A stretch of 64,000 bases of DNA from Aphrophora alni (taxonomy: Eukaryota > Arthropoda > Insecta > Hemiptera > Aphrophoridae): positions 16,728,590-16,792,589 of the forward strand of contig OY740768.1 of the NCBI GenBank assembly GCA_963513935.1, written 5' to 3'. A program made the position numbers and the translations under genes. Of this stretch, positions 60,047-64,000 are shown in pieces. The notes beneath the pieces were generated by a model that saw nothing but the letters and a program-made list of their open reading frames with translations, was not told where the DNA came from and searched no databases. Within the stretch, counting starts at the first letter, position 1, and every line of letters begins with the position of its first letter.

Positions 60047-60402
60047 AATAATAATTTTAATTTGCCCCTAACCACAATCACTGGAACTTAATAAAACACA
60101 ATTATCTGATTGATTGTTCTTTATTAATTATATCCACTTAATGCCCTGATGTACATTTCGATAACATGGTTATCATCATCGGAGGGTCTTGCTTATTTAG
60201 TAAGACCCTCCGATTTATACGGACCCTATTTATAGTAAGACCCTATTTATTTATAAGCAAGACCCTCCGATCATGTTAACCATGTTATCGAAATGTACAT
60301 CAGGGCATTAAGTGGATATAATTAATAAAGAACAATCAATCAGATAATTGTGTTTTATTAAGTTCCAGTGATTGTGGTTAGGGGCAAATTCAAATTATTA
60401 TT
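60047..60402. repeat. Large inverted repeat, 150-bp arms, 98% identical
   Basis: Arm 60047-60196 is the reverse complement of 60253-60402 with only three mismatches (left-arm positions 60058, 60173, 60177) and no gaps; the spacer is 56 bp. The spacer end holds a second, nested hairpin (CGGAGGGTCTT at 60180-60190 with AAGACCCTCCG at 60202-60212) and a GACCCTATTTATA duplication. Each arm, read outward, carries GATAAC/GTTATC hairpin, GAAATGTACATC, then AATAAAGAACAAT, the layout of the other hairpin-GAAAC repeats here. TAGATTTTTAAT flanks it at 60038-60049 and 60434-60445, a possible target duplication. It looks like a recent foldback, or two tail copies joined head to head. Confidence 0.9.
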
Positions 60403-61075
60403 GTGAATTTCACCACAGTGCTCAACAAGATTGTAGATTTTTAATGTAGGCCCCAAAAGGTGGTTTGTTTTGGACAACGTTATGTTAAATTGTGCAATGT
60501 TCTCCTTAGTCTAGTCACTAAACCAAGTCATGGGATTTTAAATAATCATGTTTCTAAATATATGTGTGCACCGAGTCCAGTTTATTGATTCTTTGTAAAA
60601 ATAATTAAAATACTATGGATGAGAACGAGGATTGTACATTTTTCATCATTTAACATATGTTAAATATAATATCATTACAATGGCGTTATATATAATATAA
60701 TTAAGACATTCACGTTTTCCAATACCATATCTTAAGATTTAAATTTCCTACAGTAAATTTAGATTTTTATTATTTACCGGTTATGATACATCTCACATTT
60801 TTTATATAATTTTGGTACGCTGAATACAAATTTCTTACTAGTTTTGATGTAACTTATTCCTAAATAATAAATGGAGGCTCCAGTAGTTCTTGAACTAAAC
60901 GTAATAACCGGAATGTAATTGTAGTAACAATTTAATTGTCAAATATTTGTGAAATCATTCATTATTATTTTATCTCTTATTAACTGAAGATTTTAATTAT
61001 AAAAGTTATCTTATTTTGTTTTTATATGTTTGTTATTTTCAAAGTCATATAAAAGGTTTGACTAAAAGGTATAAA

Positions 61076-61110
61076 ATTTACTCATACATTTTCTAAATGT
61101 ATGAGTAAAT
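61076..61110. repeat. Perfect 16-bp inverted repeat, 3-nt loop
   Basis: ATTTACTCATACATTT (61076-61091) and AAATGTATGAGTAAAT (61095-61110) pair completely around TCT. As RNA this is a tight hairpin, too short for a typical pre-miRNA. Confidence 0.8.
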
Positions 61111-63033
61111 ATGAGATCATAAGGGGTTCCCAGTCTAAATAAAAGAACGAGTAGCATGTAAAACTTATTATATGCAAAACAAATTACGAATTATAGTAAT
61201 TTTCTTTTAAGGTGTGGTTTGTTTTAAAACTGATATTAACTGCTACTTTAACATTCTGTGAGTGAATACATTATTAAAGGAGAAGATAATAATTTTATTT
61301 TTATATATTCTTTTAAAATTTAGATTTTGATTACTGAGCAAAACAAATGAACTGAAAATAAAACTGTGTATTTGGACGATGTATCTGTCGATATTGTGTA
61401 AGTAGTAAATAACGTATTAAAGTCAAATCTGTGCAGGCAGTAATGATAGAAAAGTAAAAATAATCTTTCTATATATATATTGTATAAATTTATAAAAGTA
61501 ATGAAGTTATTTATTTATTTTTAACAAACAAAATAGTACCTAATGCCAATCAAATCAATCCTAAACACTAATAAATTGGAAGCACAAATTTTGTTAATTT
61601 CAATAACATTTTCTTGTATTAATTCCAACTAAATTTAGAATTTACTCGCCCTATAAATACAGCAAACAATATTCTTTATTTAATATATAAAAAAAATATG
61701 ATAAATTAAATAATCCTGAACAACTTTTCTAATTACTAAATTGCGATATATAAATTACAAAAATTTAATTAAAAATTTCAGTCAAGATACGTTTAATTAT
61801 TTGACGAATTTATTACATCTTGTTATTAGTATGTAAATAATTTAACGCATTTAATTATTCTTTATATTTTGCTTTCAGTTCATTTCGAATCTTCTAGATT
61901 AAATTTATTATATTTTACATTTAATATTCGCGATAAATAACAACTTATGTTCGTATTATGCAACATATTAAGCTCTTCGTATATGACGTATTGAATTGAT
62001 AAATTATATCTGGTATTGATAACCAATTATTAAATAAGTGTAAGGTCTTACGCACACAATAAACATATACATACATATATATGAAAAAACACATTCAATT
62101 ATTGAAAACAATATCAATTATGTAAACAATTTAAAACTTGATAATCTGTTCACATTATAGTGTAATGACTCTTAATGCCGACGCTTTTAATAAGTAAATT
62201 TCGTATGTAGGAATCACTAAGATAACCTTGAATCATCAAAAAATATAACACTTTAAACTAAATGAAAAAGTTTGCAAGAAAATAACAAGGTATATTATCT
62301 CTGATTTCATACCTTTCGAAAAATAAATAATTATTAATTTATCCATGAAATGTGAACTGAATATAAACGTTGAAAAGTTATAAGTTCGTACGTAAGAGTG
62401 ACTTTTCATTTTTATCTATTTTTGCTAGTTTTGTAAACCATGTTGTATTGTTAAGATACCGTGGTAAAAATAATGGACATATAAACGCTGTTGTTTCTTT
62501 TTTTTTCAAACATTAAACATATCACGCTAGTGGAAGAAAAATAAATTAGAGTGTCAGGATTAAATAAACGTTAGTCTTATCTCGCAGAGAAGGTTGAGCT
62601 GTTCCAACCCACAAGTACTTAATGAAATGCAGAGAAACGGACTTTTTTTTTTAATTCGATTTAGAAAATGAAGTACTTGACATTGCGTTGTTGTGAGAAT
62701 AAATTTGAATAAATCTCATTTCTAAAATAGAATATATAATGAAAAAGTGAATAACCAATTACGGTAGAAATGAATGTTTTATTTGAGCCATTTACCAGAG
62801 GCAGAAATTAAAACACTTATTTCATCAGACGCTCTTAAAGTATCAACTCTCTGCTAAGTGAAGTTATATTTCTGGCGGTTCCTGTTGAAAATTATTGGAT
62901 AATTACTCGTGAAACGTACAACCAACCAATAAACAATAATAATAATATCAATATTTTTTTCACAATAAACACTTTCTTTTAAGCAAGATGATATTTCAAA
63001 AACTAAATCATCATCGGAAGTTGTTTACATGTA

Positions 63034-63060
63034 GGGGCGGGTATTTGTTGGGAGGTGGGG
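63034..63060 (+). other. Potential G-quadruplex motif
   Basis: Four G tracts (63034-63037, 63039-63041, 63050-63052, 63057-63060) with loops of 1, 8 and 4 nt in otherwise AT-rich DNA. The 8-nt loop slightly exceeds the usual limit of 7. Confidence 0.5.
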
Positions 63061-64000
63061 CGCAAAATAATTAAAGACTCGGAACTGCTAACGCTTCTTG
63101 TAAAGTTTTAAACTGTGTGACTAACATAATGTAACAGATCGAATAATCAGTTTGTCAACCAATGTTTTTTCGTATGATCCTGACTCCGAGATATTTTGCC
63201 AAACAGGTAGCGTGGTAAGCTAACTAATCAATTTATAGCTAAAGAGAGAGAGCAAGCAATGTAGTTTAATGAATATTCGCTGTTTTGTCTCTGAACTGAA
63301 CGCAAGGACTTTAGTTCTTCTTAATAAATCCAGTTTTGAACTGGTTCAAGATGGAGTTATAATATTGACTCATTCTGTTATTCTGAACAGATGGAACTCA
63401 AACTTCTATTCCAAAATACTGGATTTCGTGTGTCTAAAAAAAAGAGAATAGGAAAAACTTTGGGTGGAATTTAAAAATTCAAAACATTAATTATTCAATA
63501 ATTCTTGTTATACGTATAGACACATATGATATGTGTAATTTGCTCTTTTTTAATAACATATAATGCCTTTTCAGGCAAATAAAAAAACTGAAAAATTTCT
63601 ACCCAAGAGTTACGTGTTATAAAACTTAGTTTTTTTCTTTTTAATTTAATCTTTGACTAAAATAAAACAATGTTATGTCTTGAGAAATGAATCAGGTTAA
63701 GGACAAATTCAGCGATCTTTTAAATTCCTTTTTGGCAACTAAATTCCGTTTGGATAAAAGTTTAAATTTAAGTACATTTTTCCATTTATATATATATATT
63801 ACTTTTGGAAACGTTCTTTTATTGATCAAACCTTTGATAAGTAGTTAATTGTATTTTATAAATAAACTTTTTCACATTTAAAATTGTAAACTTTTGATTG
63901 TCATGAAATCCTTTACAAGTTATTAGGCTAGCACGTAAAATACTAACTTGTGTCTTTCTATTTCATCTCCTTATGTGCGTGTAGGAAATAAAGGACTTTG

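Larger units (their letters stand above)
60446..64000. other. AT-rich non-coding block to the window end
   Basis: No gene is supported. Holds a perfect 16-bp hairpin (61076-61110) and a G-rich motif (63034-63060). The frame at 63269-63451 is short and unrecognised. Confidence 0.55.

Noticed and set aside
1..64000. CRISPR arrays, bacterial operons, rRNA genes or telomeric TTAGG arrays
   Set aside because: None seen; the repeats present are microsatellites, minisatellites and transposon-derived sequences of a eukaryotic genome.

Overview
The window looks like a piece of an AT-rich (roughly 70% A+T by eye), gene-poor invertebrate nuclear genome, most likely an arthropod. The evidence is a nearly complete non-LTR retrotransposon of the Jockey type, several older RT and transposase fossils, many microsatellites, intron-like splice signals, and no operon-like packing of genes. 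I cannot name the species. No complete host gene is visible. The only host-gene piece I recognise is one decayed terminal exon of an HDHD2-like (HAD family) gene on the minus strand at 54379-54574.

Layout. 1-4792: non-coding AT-rich DNA with a dispersed repeat copy (about 905-1031), a GT microsatellite and a 16-bp palindrome. 4793-9752: the main object, a ~4.9 kb Jockey-like element on the plus strand bounded by 10-bp target-site duplications. It has a GC-rich 5' UTR, ORF1 (coiled coil, PRE_C2HC-like region, three CCHC knuckles), ORF2 (APE endonuclease plus reverse transcriptase) overlapping ORF1 by ATGA, a one-base frameshift near the end of ORF2, a short 3' UTR and a 28-nt poly(A). ORF1 would package the RNA; ORF2 would nick the target and copy the RNA in place. 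9753-21500: non-coding DNA with a 37-bp direct repeat pair, a GC-richer patch with alternative hairpins and splice donors (12712-13030), a possible 49-nt exon (17026-17074), two further dispersed-repeat copies, an orphan fragment resembling the Jockey 5' end (20327-20385), and a foldback/mariner-like relic (21022-21499).

21500-51000: a long desert in which only fossils are recognisable: a Tc1/mariner-type transposase C-terminus (26297-26592, minus), a reverse-transcriptase core (41720-42060, minus), a 54-57 bp minisatellite, a perfect hairpin (40087-40117) and a pair of identical CRE-like sites (43431-43468).

51000-64000: repeats dominate. A pair of related repeats lies at 51050 and 58353, a ~120-bp diverged tandem array at 51711-52107, and a minus-strand 3' retroelement end at 52540-53437 whose UTR has become a large microsatellite. 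Next come the HDHD2-like exon relic, a 5'-truncated non-LTR element (56296-57266), a cluster of heat-shock-element sequences with a TATA box (59523-59703), a 150-bp inverted repeat with 98% identical arms (60047-60402), a 16-bp perfect hairpin (61076-61110) and a G-quadruplex-like motif (63034-63060).

A recurring theme is a short hairpin followed by GAAACG or a close variant, seen in at least seven places. This arrangement is reminiscent of Penelope-like element tails and hammerhead-type ribozymes, but I regard that link as a hypothesis.
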